Below are positions 1 through 7,654 of a stretch of 64,000 nucleotides of DNA, one piece after another (the first letter of the stretch is position 1; the number at the start of each line of letters is the position of its first letter). The stretch is taken from positions 372,001 through 436,000 of the forward strand of contig NZ_CABPSP010000003.1 in assembly GCF_902459765.1 (NCBI RefSeq), read 5' to 3'. The position numbers and the translations under genes are program-made. Source of the DNA: Pandoraea anapnoica (lineage in GTDB: Bacteria; Pseudomonadota; Gammaproteobacteria; Burkholderiales; Burkholderiaceae). The notes beneath the pieces are model-generated. The model saw only the letters and a program-made list of their open reading frames with translations, did not search any database and was not told the DNA's origin.

Positions 1-237
1 ATCATGCTGTTTGGCGGCGTCGTTTGGGGCGACAGAAGTGCGGCACGCAGAGCCGCAGGTTTGTCACTGATCGCACTCGCGATTTTCATGGTGGTGCAGT
101 GCGTAATGGCCGCTGCCTATGTTCGTGAGTACGCGCCGCAAGCACCAAGCCTGTTGCACTGGTCGGAGACGCTCCCCATGTTGCTCTTTCTGGCGATGAC
201 GGGTTTCACCGTGCGCAGAATGGTGCGAGAGAGGTAA
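1..237 (+). CDS. Membrane protein, C-terminal part (runs off left edge)
   Basis: The reading frame is open to the first base of the window, so this is probably the 3' end of a longer gene; an ATG at 4 exists but no ribosome binding site can be seen. The visible 77 residues hold two hydrophobic stretches (about residues 18-42 and 55-70) and end in a basic tail (RRMVRER). I do not recognise the family. It could be the tail of an inner-membrane protein with several helices. Confidence 0.5.
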   Translation: MMLFGGVVWGDRSAARRAAGLSLIALAIFMVVQCVMAAAYVREYAPQAPSLLHWSETLPMLLFLAMTGFTVRRMVRER

Positions 238-255
238 CGAAGACGCCCGCAAACG

Positions 256-279
256 AACTGCGCGACTGACAGCGCAGTT
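256..279 (+). terminator. Weak stem-loop after the edge gene
   Basis: AACTGCGC (256-263) and GCGCAGTT (272-279) form a perfect 8-bp stem with an 8-nt loop. It lies 18 bases after the stop of the first gene and before the convergent gene ending at 303. The downstream tract is GTCTCCCCC rather than a U run, so intrinsic termination would be weak. Confidence 0.35.
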
Positions 280-302
280 GTCTCCCCCGCTCAGACCCTC
301 CG

Positions 303-821
303 TCAGTCCACGCGTTGCCAGACAGAGATCGGCACGTCTCCGTTCGGACGCGGCGTCACGCGGTAGCTCAGCTCACCACCCTTGAGTTCGTAATTGCGCT
401 TCTGCTGTTCTCCCTCCCAGTTGGGGAAAGATGCGTTATGGATGTGGAACGTCAGCGTGCCGTCGGCCGGATCGATGCTGATCGTGCCCGTATGAGTGCT
501 GGAGCCCATGACCGCTGCCTTGTACTCGGCGGGCGTCCCCGCACTCTTGTCGCCCGACGCGAATTTGGGCCGCTCCGCCTTGAAGATTTGCAGAGAGTAG
601 TTTCCCTTCGCGTCGATGACCAGCAGGCCCTTGGGCGCCGCGCCATAGTCGCGTGCGAGAGAGCCGTCCGGATGCTGGACGTCTGCCGCGACCAATGTCC
701 ATGTGCCCGCGAGTGACGGCGCAACCGTCGGCGTCGCGGCGTGTGAGCCCGCCGCCAATATCGTGCACACCGAGAAGACTGCGCCGAGCATGCCGCGCTT
801 AAGCATCGTCTGACCATTCAT
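303..821 (-). CDS. Secreted lipocalin-like domain protein
   Basis: 172 residues from the ATG at 821, which has GGAG about ten bases upstream; the frame is open further upstream but without such a site. The N-terminus (about residues 1-28, ending SHA-ATP) is a Sec signal peptide, so the protein should be periplasmic. The mature part (LAGTWTLVAADVQHPDGS, then GLLVIDAKGNYSLQIF) looks like the lipocalin-like (Lipocalin_5) family of unknown function, with a GTW motif opening a beta-barrel. It is divergent from a LysR regulator at 988, which may control it. The ligand is unknown. Confidence 0.75.
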   Translation of the reverse strand: MNGQTMLKRGMLGAVFSVCTILAAGSHAATPTVAPSLAGTWTLVAADVQHPDGSLARDYGAAPKGLLVIDAKGNYSLQIFKAERPKFASGDKSAGTPAEYKAAVMGSSTHTGTISIDPADGTLTFHIHNASFPNWEGEQQKRNYELKGGELSYRVTPRPNGDVPISVWQRVD

Positions 822-987
822 AACGTGATATCTCCGAGACCGGAAGGAGGTGAGAGGGATGGCCGGGGTGGACACGCGCAAATCGTGCGAGGCACGCGGA
901 TCAGCCCGCCACAGTCACCGATGATAGCCAGATGAACGATGCAGTGAATGCGATAATTCGGCATCAACGCTTCAGAGAAACTGAATA

Positions 988-1863
988 ATGACGATCCCGA
1001 ATCTCGACATGGATGCCCTGCGGACATTCCTCGCGACTCAGCAATTGGGCAGTCTGAATCGTGCAGCCGATCGCGTTGGACGTTCGCAATCGGCTGTCAG
1101 TCAACAGATGCGCAAGCTCGAAGCGCAGGTCGGTCAGCCACTGTTTCGTCGACAAGGGCGAGGCTTGATGCTTACCGACGCGGGCGAACTGATCCTCTCC
1201 TATGCGAACCGCATTCTCGATCTCAATGACGAAGCCGTTCGCGCGGTTCGCGGGGCGTCGGTCGAAGGTGTGGTGCGCTTCGGTCTGCCTGGCGACTTCG
1301 CGGAAACGTGGTTACCGGCGGCGCTTGGGCAATTCAAGAAGACGCATCCGGGGGTGCGCGTTGAAGTTGCCGTCGAACGCAACGGCGTGTTGCTTGAACG
1401 GCTGGACCGAGGGGAACTCGACCTCGTTCTCGTGATGGGGAACGAAAGCCGGTCCGATGCCGAGCCTCTCGCCATGTTGCCGATGACATGGATCGGACCT
1501 GTCGGTGTCGACGTAGCGCTGACGCCAGGCATTGCGTTGGACCTCGCGCTGTACAACCCGCCGTGTTTCTTTCGTCGCGCGGGCATCGAAGCGCTCGATG
1601 CCGCAGGCATTTCGTGGCGACTGGCATACACGACGGCGAGTCTTCAGAGCCTCTGGTCGGGTGTCGCCGCAGGACTTGGCATCACATTGAGAACGGCAGC
1701 CGGTCTGCCGTCGTCGTTAAAGCGGCTTGGCGCAAAAGAGGGCCTGCCGCCGCTACCGTCGGTGGCGCTTTGCCTGCATGCGGGTCATCGGGACACGCCA
1801 CCCGCATTGGCGCAGCTAAAGCGTGTGGTGACGGAATGCGCCAGCGCGAACCTCGCCGTCTAA
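988..1863 (+). CDS. LysR family transcriptional regulator
   Basis: 291 residues. The N-terminal winged helix-turn-helix (about residues 8-67) contains the typical LysR run with SQSAVSQQMRKLEAQVG and LFRRQGRG. The rest is a periplasmic-binding-protein-like effector domain that starts near residue 92 (VRFGLPGDFAETWLP). It is divergent from the lipocalin-like gene at 303-821, the usual LysR arrangement, so that gene is the likeliest target. The effector cannot be read from the sequence. Confidence 0.9.
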   Translation: MTIPNLDMDALRTFLATQQLGSLNRAADRVGRSQSAVSQQMRKLEAQVGQPLFRRQGRGLMLTDAGELILSYANRILDLNDEAVRAVRGASVEGVVRFGLPGDFAETWLPAALGQFKKTHPGVRVEVAVERNGVLLERLDRGELDLVLVMGNESRSDAEPLAMLPMTWIGPVGVDVALTPGIALDLALYNPPCFFRRAGIEALDAAGISWRLAYTTASLQSLWSGVAAGLGITLRTAAGLPSSLKRLGAKEGLPPLPSVALCLHAGHRDTPPALAQLKRVVTECASANLAV

Positions 1864-1912
1864 GAGGGCAACGTCGCGACGTTCGCGCTCCTCACTGCAG
1901 CACAGTTTCTGC

Positions 1913-2038
1913 GTGGCCGCACGCGTCGTCAAAGCGCTGGATAAACTCGAAACCATGCTGCAACCCACGCAGGGCGATAATCCTGCTGACTTCGATTACG
2001 CGTTCAATCTGGATTACGGATGCAAGCATACCGATGCC
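1913..2038 (+). pseudogene. Remnant of an HD-domain phosphohydrolase (C-terminal part)
   Basis: In this frame the peptide VVKALDKLETMLQPTQGDNP followed by FDYAFNLDYG resembles the central part of HD-domain hydrolases (YfbR-like), where a conserved ALDKLE...QH..G..P.DFDYAFNL segment follows the HD motif. The HD catalytic half is missing and the similarity stops near 2038. The piece is the first segment of an accidental 224-codon open frame (1913-2587). Assignment rests on my memory of the family motif, not on a search. Confidence 0.5.
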
Positions 2039-2055
2039 GTATTGCCGCTTTGCGG

Positions 2056-2170
2056 CGTTCGTCAGGCGCCCCGCGAGCCACTTGCCGCGATGACGCTCAT
2101 CCACACAGACCGCGCTGATTTCCACATAACCGTCCAGACGCATGCGCTCGCCCGCCATCGAATTTTGCAC
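2056..2170 (-). pseudogene. Remnant of a GNAT (FR47-like) acetyltransferase
   Basis: On the minus strand the peptide MAGERMRLDGYVEISAVCV followed by DERHRGKWLAGRLTNA matches the core of FR47-like GNAT acetyltransferases, whose acetyl-CoA loop reads roughly EVSAVCTHPDHRGRGLA. Only about 38 residues remain: the N-terminal half and the C-terminal LYERLGF strand are absent. The remnant sits antisense inside the open frame 1913-2587, between an HD-hydrolase fragment and a GlxA-type fragment. Confidence 0.55.
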
Positions 2171-2179
2171 TGGACGGCG

Positions 2180-2587
2180 CATTCGACACCGGCCAAGTCG
2201 TATCTGCGCACGTGGCGCGAGCAAGGCGTCGGCATCGCGGAGGCCTGTATCGGCACATTCGTGGTGGCCGACAGCGGCTTGCTCGACGGGGAGGAGGCGA
2301 CGACCCCATGGTCGCTTGCGCCACTGTTTCGTGAGCGATATCCGACGGTGAAACTGAGCGATTCGCGAATGGTCGTGGAGTCGAACGGGCTGGTGATGGC
2401 CGGTGCGGCGATGGGGCACCTCGACCTCGCGCTGTGGTTCGTGCGGCAGGCCAGCCCCGAGCTCGCGTCGCACGGTTGCAATCTCGACACCGCTGCGACG
2501 GAGGTCGGCTATGCGGATGCCTCCAGCCTGCGCAGCCTGCTCAGACGCAAACTAGGGCGCACCGTGAAGGAGCTTCGCAGCGACTGA
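2180..2587 (+). pseudogene. Decayed GlxA-type AraC regulator with internal deletion
   Basis: The frame encodes GIAEACIGTFVVADSGLLDG followed by EATTPWSLAPLF, RYPTVKLSDSRMVVESNG and LDLALWFV. This is the C-terminal half of the DJ-1/PfpI domain of GlxA/FtrA-type regulators. It then jumps directly to AATEVGYADASSLRSLLRRK, the second helix-turn-helix of an AraC DNA-binding domain. The intervening stretch, including the first helix-turn-helix (roughly 70-90 residues in intact relatives), is missing, as is the N-terminal half. The deletion happens to keep the frame, so gene callers will see one ORF from 1913. Confidence 0.65.
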
Positions 2588-2590
2588 TGG

Positions 2591-3559
2591 TCAGAACCCG
2601 ATCTGCTTAAGAAATTCGTTCACGGGACCCGACCACATCTTGCCGCCGTAGGTGAGCAGCATGTGACCGTCGTGCCCAGCGACATCCTCCGTGTGGACGA
2701 ACTTCGCCGGACTGCCCGACGCAGCGAAGGCGTCGAACCACTGTTTCGGTGCGTCCGGTCCCCAGTACTGGTCATTGTGCGCGTACAGCCAGAGTCCCGG
2801 GATTTTCGTCGTCTTTCCGAATTCGCCGTAGACCGTCTTCATCTGCTCGGGATCGCAGCTGTGTTGCGGCGACAACTCGGGCGACCCGCCTGCGCCGCCG
2901 GAGAAGTTGATGTAACCGACGACGCCCGGCGGATTCGTGGCCGCCGTGGAGACGGTCGTGAAGCCGCCGACCGAGCGCCCCTCCAGCACCACACGATTCT
3001 TGTCCGCCCAGGGTTGCGTCTGTACCCACTTCAACGCCGCGAGGTTGGCTTCGGCTGTGACCTTCGCGAGCTTCTCGAAGTCGGGACGCCGCACGCATTG
3101 CCCGTTCTTGAACGACGAACCGGAGTTCTCCCGATCCGGCCCGCCCGTCAGACCGTACCCGACGCGAATCGGCGCGACGATGGCGAACCCTCGCGCCAGC
3201 CAGAACCGCACGTGACCCTTGAGAATCGGGGCATCGAGTTTCGCGCGAACGAGCGGATCCCCCGCACGTCCGTGCTCGAAGATCAGCACGGGGAACGGGC
3301 CGTTGCCCGCCGGTTTGTAGACTTCCGTGTGCATCGCGATGTCACCGCCGAAGGTACTCGCCCCGGGCACGACGATGCCGACGATTTCGGGCTTGATTTC
3401 GGGCTTGACGTCCGTCTGCGACGGTGCGGCGCTCGCAGGCGTTGCCGAGGTGTCGTCCGTCGCCGCGAACGACGTCGGTATCGAAACGAGGAGTGCAGTG
3501 AGCGCGGTGGCGCAAAGCGAACCGGCGCGCTTGAGCGCGCATGCGGCGAAGCGTGTCAT
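2591..3559 (-). CDS. Secreted alpha/beta hydrolase (dienelactone hydrolase-like)
   Basis: 322 residues with a Sec signal peptide (about 1-33, ending SFAATDD), a Thr/Ala/Pro-rich linker, then an alpha/beta hydrolase fold. FEHGRAG (about 94-100) forms the oxyanion strand, GRSVGG places the nucleophile at Ser196, AHNDQYWG supplies a candidate Asp263, and VAGHDGHML a candidate His296/299. It is predicted to be a periplasmic esterase or lactone hydrolase; the substrate is unknown. The stop lies 3 bases from the end of the convergent remnant patch, so gene decay has reached right up to this gene without touching it. Confidence 0.8.
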   Translation of the reverse strand: MTRFAACALKRAGSLCATALTALLVSIPTSFAATDDTSATPASAAPSQTDVKPEIKPEIVGIVVPGASTFGGDIAMHTEVYKPAGNGPFPVLIFEHGRAGDPLVRAKLDAPILKGHVRFWLARGFAIVAPIRVGYGLTGGPDRENSGSSFKNGQCVRRPDFEKLAKVTAEANLAALKWVQTQPWADKNRVVLEGRSVGGFTTVSTAATNPPGVVGYINFSGGAGGSPELSPQHSCDPEQMKTVYGEFGKTTKIPGLWLYAHNDQYWGPDAPKQWFDAFAASGSPAKFVHTEDVAGHDGHMLLTYGGKMWSGPVNEFLKQIGF

Positions 3560-3678
3560 ATGAGGGACGATCGTGAGGGATGAGCCAGTTGGACTTGCAA
3601 GCCGACGCTATCGTACTTCGCACTGTGTGACAGCGACACTCATTCGAACGGCTGAGGATGCCGCCTATATCGGCAACG

Positions 3679-4527
3679 TCAGTCGTCGGTTTCTATGCCG
3701 TCGCCGTCGGCATGCGCCACGTCGACGATCTCCGTCGAATCGGTCGCAAAGTAGCGCCCGGGTGTGGTGTGGAAGGTGCGTCTGAACACCGCGATGAAGG
3801 CGCTGGCGTTGTCGTACCCCAGGTCCAGCGCGACGGCCCCGACCGGTTGTCCGGCAGCGAGCAGTTCCAGCCCGCGCAACAGACGCGCGCGCTGACGCCA
3901 CGCCGTGAACGTCAGCCCCGTTTCCTCGACGAAGCGCCGACTCACCGTGCGCGTCGATGTGCTGGCCCAGTCGGCCCACGCGTCGAGCGAGCGGTCGTTG
4001 GCCGGATCGTCGATGAGGGCGGTGGCGATGCGTCGCAGGCGAGGGTGGTTCGGCATGGGCAGACGGAAGGCGTCGGCGGGGCTGACGGCGATCTCGTCCA
4101 GAATCACGTGCATGATGCTCAATTGCGCCCGGTCCGGCTCGCCCAGCGCCCACTGTGCGGCACGCGCCACCGCCTCGCGCAGAAGTCCGGACACCTCGAT
4201 CGCTCGCGGCTGATCCGGCAACCCGGCGCATTGATCCGGACGCACATACACCGCCCAGCCATTGAACGGCCCATGCGAGAAAGCAGCATGCGGGCAGTGC
4301 GGAGGCACCCAGACAGCACGCGACGTCGGCACGACCCATGTGCCGAGATTGGTGCGAACCGAGATCAGGCCGCTGAACAGCCCGAGCAACTGTCCGGATG
4401 CGTGTTGGTGCGTCTGCGAGACGCGCGGCACGCTTTCCCGACCGACGAGCGCAATCAGCGGCGGGTCCTGCGCGTCCATGATCTGCACGCGTGCCATCTT
4501 CGGCTTCAGGTGGTCGGGTAATTCCAT
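3679..4527 (-). CDS. AraC family transcriptional regulator (cupin sensor)
   Basis: 282 residues. The N-terminal half is a cupin-like ligand domain (QTHQHASGQLLGLFSG near residue 40, then WVVPTSRAVWVPPHCPHA). The C-terminal ~100 residues hold two helix-turn-helix motifs, the first with STRTVSRRFVEETGLTF and the second with ALDLGYDNASAFIAVFRRTF. It is divergent from the PPOX-fold gene at 4620 and probably regulates it. The type (cupin plus AraC with PPHxPH) is common in proteobacteria next to transporters or oxidoreductases; the inducer is unknown. Confidence 0.9.
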   Translation of the reverse strand: MELPDHLKPKMARVQIMDAQDPPLIALVGRESVPRVSQTHQHASGQLLGLFSGLISVRTNLGTWVVPTSRAVWVPPHCPHAAFSHGPFNGWAVYVRPDQCAGLPDQPRAIEVSGLLREAVARAAQWALGEPDRAQLSIMHVILDEIAVSPADAFRLPMPNHPRLRRIATALIDDPANDRSLDAWADWASTSTRTVSRRFVEETGLTFTAWRQRARLLRGLELLAAGQPVGAVALDLGYDNASAFIAVFRRTFHTTPGRYFATDSTEIVDVAHADGDGIETDD

Positions 4528-4554
4528 GGCGTCATTTCGCTATTGAATGGCTTG

Positions 4555-4565
4555 GATAGTCTATC
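4555..4565. promoter_or_regulatory. Candidate operator GATAG-T-CTATC
   Basis: A perfect 5-1-5 inverted repeat lies in the 92-bp gap between the AraC gene (start 4527) and the divergent PPOX-fold gene (start 4620). The position fits an operator for both promoters. No experimental or comparative support is available here. Confidence 0.35.
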
Positions 4566-4619
4566 AGCGCCATCTGGTGTCGCGATATGCTCGGCACATG
4601 TTTTTGAAGGAGCACCGCC

Positions 4620-5312
4620 ATGTCGCTGTCAATCTATCCCGCCGGTTCGCGTGACGCCGCGCAGTCGTCGGCATCCACAACGTCCGCTACGTCAGCTACG
4701 TCCGCCGATTCCGCTCACGTCGATCTCGATGCCCTGTACGATCCGCCATCCGAGGGGATCGTCAAAGGCGTGATGTCGCGCCTGTTGCCGTTCCATACGG
4801 CTTACCTCGATGTCGCGACGTTCTTCTGCGTGGCCACCGGCAATGCGCAAGGTCTCGACGCTTCACCGCGCGGCGGCGCACCGGGCTTCGTCAAAGTGCT
4901 CGACGAGAAGACGGTCGTGTTCGCGGACTGGCCCGGCAACAACCGTATCGCCTCGCTGCGTAATCTGACCGAAGACGACCGCATCGGCATGTTGTTCCTG
5001 TTCCCGGGGCTGGAAGTCTTCATGCGTATCAACGGTCATGCGCGCATTACCGTCGACCCTGCGCTGCTGGAACATTTGAAGGAAGGTGAGCGCACGCCGA
5101 AGACGGCGATCGTCGTGAGCATCGACGAAGTGCTGTTTCACTGCGGCAAGGCGATCAATCGCGCGAAGCTCTGGCGTGCCGAGTCGCAACTCGACCGCAA
5201 GGCCGTACCGTCGATGGGAGATATGAAGGCGGCGCTCACAGGGATGGACCCTGCCCGCGCCAGCGAGATCGATGCGGGGTACTACCGCGCGGTGCGCGGC
5301 GACCTTTATTGA
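4620..5312 (+). CDS. Pyridoxamine 5'-phosphate oxidase-fold FMN-binding protein
   Basis: 230 residues with a low-complexity Ser/Thr/Ala N-terminus (about 10-35), followed by a split-barrel FMN-binding domain. Diagnostic segments are TFFCVATGNAQGLDASPRGG (about 62-81), VVFADWPGNNRIASLRNL and VEDDRIGMLFLFPG-like strands, then ITGHARIT-like and a C-terminal VLFHCGKAINRAKLW. This matches the PPOX_FMN/DR2398-like group, whose members are poorly characterised flavoproteins. The ATG at 4620 is preceded by GAAGGAGCACC. Probably controlled by the divergent AraC regulator. Confidence 0.85.
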   Translation: MSLSIYPAGSRDAAQSSASTTSATSATSADSAHVDLDALYDPPSEGIVKGVMSRLLPFHTAYLDVATFFCVATGNAQGLDASPRGGAPGFVKVLDEKTVVFADWPGNNRIASLRNLTEDDRIGMLFLFPGLEVFMRINGHARITVDPALLEHLKEGERTPKTAIVVSIDEVLFHCGKAINRAKLWRAESQLDRKAVPSMGDMKAALTGMDPARASEIDAGYYRAVRGDLY

Positions 5313-5343
5313 CGACCGGCGAGCCGGTCCTGCGCGGGAGCGC

Positions 5344-6096
5344 TCAGTTTTGCGTACCGGCCGACTCTTGCGCGCGGCGCAGACGCTCGCGGCTATTCGT
5401 GAGGTGCGTGCGCATGGCGGCGCGTGCGGCCTCCGGGTCGCGACGTGAAATCGCGTTGTAGATGTCTTCGTGTTCGCGATTCACGCGATTGAGATACGAC
5501 ACCTGATCGTCGTCGGCCAGCGCTGCCGAGTTCACGCGCGTACGCGGAATGATCGTGTTGCCGAGTTGTTCGAGGATGTCGTGGAAATAGCGGTTGCCGG
5601 TCGCGCTCGCTACTTGCAGGTGGAAGGCGACATCGGCTGTCACGGCGTTGCCGGTGCGCTGACGCACGTGCATCTCGAAGTCGTCCAGCGCCTGACGCAT
5701 CGCCTTGAGTTGCGCGTCCGTGCGACGGTTCGCCGCCAGACCTGCCGCTTCCGTTTCGAGCGAGATGCGCAGCTCCAGAATCGCCATCACGTCGAGCATC
5801 GTCAGAATGCTGTTCGTGTCGACTTGCAACGCGTTTTCACGCGGCGCTTCGAGCACGAAGGTGCCGATGCCGTGACGCGTTTCCACCAGTTGTGCCGCCT
5901 GCAACCGCGAAATCGCTTCGCGTACCACCGTGCGGCTCACGCCCAGACTTTCCATGATGGCCGACTCGGTCGGCAGCTTGTCGCCCGGACGGAACGTGCC
6001 TGCACGAATCTGCTCGGACAAGGCGCTCACCACCTCCTCCGTGAGGCTGCGAGACTTGCGGCGAGGACGTGCGGGCAACGGGCTGGTCATGGACAT
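5344..6096 (-). CDS. FadR-type GntR regulator (FCD domain)
   Basis: 250 residues from the ATG at 6096; an upstream in-frame ATG at 6171 would lie inside a long palindrome and is unlikely. The N-terminal winged helix (LSEQIRAGTFRPGDKLPTES, then LGVSRTVVREAISRLQAAQL) is followed by the all-helical FCD ligand domain, with metal/ligand-type residues in FHLQVASATGNRYF and NREHEDIYNAI. It sits beside a porin, an aldarate dehydratase and an ABC transporter, so I infer it senses an aldarate or a downstream keto-acid. The target operators may be the GTCAT motifs listed below. Confidence 0.9.
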   Translation of the reverse strand: MSMTSPLPARPRRKSRSLTEEVVSALSEQIRAGTFRPGDKLPTESAIMESLGVSRTVVREAISRLQAAQLVETRHGIGTFVLEAPRENALQVDTNSILTMLDVMAILELRISLETEAAGLAANRRTDAQLKAMRQALDDFEMHVRQRTGNAVTADVAFHLQVASATGNRYFHDILEQLGNTIIPRTRVNSAALADDDQVSYLNRVNREHEDIYNAISRRDPEAARAAMRTHLTNSRERLRRAQESAGTQN

Positions 6097-6150
6097 GGCG
6101 TCGGTTGAAATTGTGGGTGACGATAAATGGCAAAAACGCCCCCAGTTTAC

Positions 6151-6186
6151 CTTATCGACCGTCGCATACATACGACAACCGATAAG
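6151..6186. promoter_or_regulatory. 36-bp interrupted palindrome upstream of the GntR gene
   Basis: CTTATCG (6151-6157), three bases, GTCG (6161-6164), CATACATA, CGAC (6173-6176), three bases, CGATAAG (6180-6186). Both pairs of arms are perfect inverted repeats around one centre. The element is 55 bases upstream of the chosen GntR start, a natural place for autoregulation. It does not share the GTCAT core of the aldarate sites, so it may belong to another regulator. Confidence 0.5.
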
Positions 6187-6344
6187 AATCGACCGCCAAC
6201 GCCACAGCCCAGACGCTACCGGGCACTGGCGGCCGAAAAGACTGCTTTGTGCGACTTCTCGCGACCACTCTCCGCACCTGCTGCCATCCAGACCGGCACG
6301 CGCACAGCGTCGGTCCGGACGGCGTTACCCCTTAGGGACGGGCA

Positions 6345-7517
6345 TCAGAAATCGACGCGAATCCCGAGCATGCCGACGAACTGCGAACTCGTCGCCGACG
6401 GCGTGCTGTTCTGCGAGTCGCCGACCACCGGACCGGCGTTGATGATGCTCACGCCGTTCGCCGAGATCGACTTGCCGTTGGCGTGTTGCCACGCTTCGAG
6501 CGCATACAGCGATGTGCGCTTCGAGAGCGAGTACACCTGCGCGAGCGACACTTGATGATAAGTCGCGGCGTCGGTGATGCCGTTGGCCTTCGACGCGGCC
6601 GTGTAGCTGTACGCCGCCGCCAGACGCCACTGCGGCGACACGATCCACGACGCGTGCACACCCGCCGTGTTGAAGATCGCGCTGTCGTGGAAGAGCGACG
6701 CTGCGCCCGGCTTGTACTGCACGTTGCTGTAGCTCGCACCCAGCGTCACGCTGCCGAGCGTGTAGATACCGGCCACCGCAATGTGTTGCAGCGAGTCGGC
6801 GGTGACATAGCCCTGATTGACGGCCGACGTCCCCGGCACCCCGGTAGACGAGCCGTTCCAGGTCGTGCCACCGCCGATGTTGTTCAGACGCAAGTAGCCC
6901 GCCGCCAACGACAACGGACCGCCGTCGTAACGCAACGCACCGGAGAACGTGTTGCCCTTACCCATCGCACCGGCCTGACCGCCGAAGCCGTACTGAACGC
7001 TGGCCGTCACGCCCCACAGCACCGGTGACGTGTACGTCACCGAGTTGTTGATGCGGATAGTCGTGTCCAGGCCGTCGATATCGCCGGGGTGCGCGCCGGT
7101 CGCGCCCGTGACATACGCGACGGGACCGATCGTGCCGACCATCAGGTAGTACGGCGAGTACTGACGGCCGATGGTGACCGTGCCCGCCTGTGCGTTCTTC
7201 ACGCCGACGAACGCCTGACGGTTGAACATCACGCCCGACGAACTGAATGCGCCGCTATTCACGTCAAAGCCGTTTTCCAACTGGAAGAGTGCGCTGGTGC
7301 CCCCGCCCAGATCTTCCGTGCCGCGCAGGCCCCAGCGGCTGCCCGCGAGGTTGCCGTTGCGCAGATAGGTGTTCGACTTGCCGTTCTGGTTGCTGCTGTA
7401 GGTCAGCGCATCGTCGACGATCCCGTACAGCGTCACGTTCGACTGTGCATACGTCGGCATTGCACCGGCGGCGAGACCGGCCAATACGAGCCCGGCAAAC
7501 AGTTTCGAATGTCTCAC
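6345..7517 (-). CDS. Gram-negative porin
   Basis: 390 residues from a GTG at 7517 preceded by AGGAGAAGTC. The frame stays open 162 codons further upstream by chance. A signal peptide (about 1-21, ending PTYA-QSNVT) precedes a 16-strand beta-barrel typical of the betaproteobacterial OmpC/OpcP group: it opens NVTLYGIVDDALTYSSN, has RWGLRGTEDLGGGTSALFQL and closes with LGIRVDF ending in Phe. It lies directly downstream of the glucarate dehydratase-like gene (137 bp), so it is probably the outer-membrane entry route for the aldarate. Confidence 0.9.
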   Translation of the reverse strand: MRHSKLFAGLVLAGLAAGAMPTYAQSNVTLYGIVDDALTYSSNQNGKSNTYLRNGNLAGSRWGLRGTEDLGGGTSALFQLENGFDVNSGAFSSSGVMFNRQAFVGVKNAQAGTVTIGRQYSPYYLMVGTIGPVAYVTGATGAHPGDIDGLDTTIRINNSVTYTSPVLWGVTASVQYGFGGQAGAMGKGNTFSGALRYDGGPLSLAAGYLRLNNIGGGTTWNGSSTGVPGTSAVNQGYVTADSLQHIAVAGIYTLGSVTLGASYSNVQYKPGAASLFHDSAIFNTAGVHASWIVSPQWRLAAAYSYTAASKANGITDAATYHQVSLAQVYSLSKRTSLYALEAWQHANGKSISANGVSIINAGPVVGDSQNSTPSATSSQFVGMLGIRVDF

Positions 7518-7654
7518 GACTTCTCCTCTTGTGATGTGTTTTCTTGGACTTCGCGTACTTCGTTTTTGTGTGAAGCGGGTGCTGCTTTTGTGGTGCTGCC
7601 GTGGTGTTCTGTCTGAGGGGGGGGGCGGGCCTGATCGAACGCTCAAAAGTGCGC

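Noticed and set aside
5314-5329. Stem GACCGGC-GA-GCCGGTC as a terminator
   Set aside because: Loop of two bases and no U tract on either strand; probably chance in GC-rich sequence.
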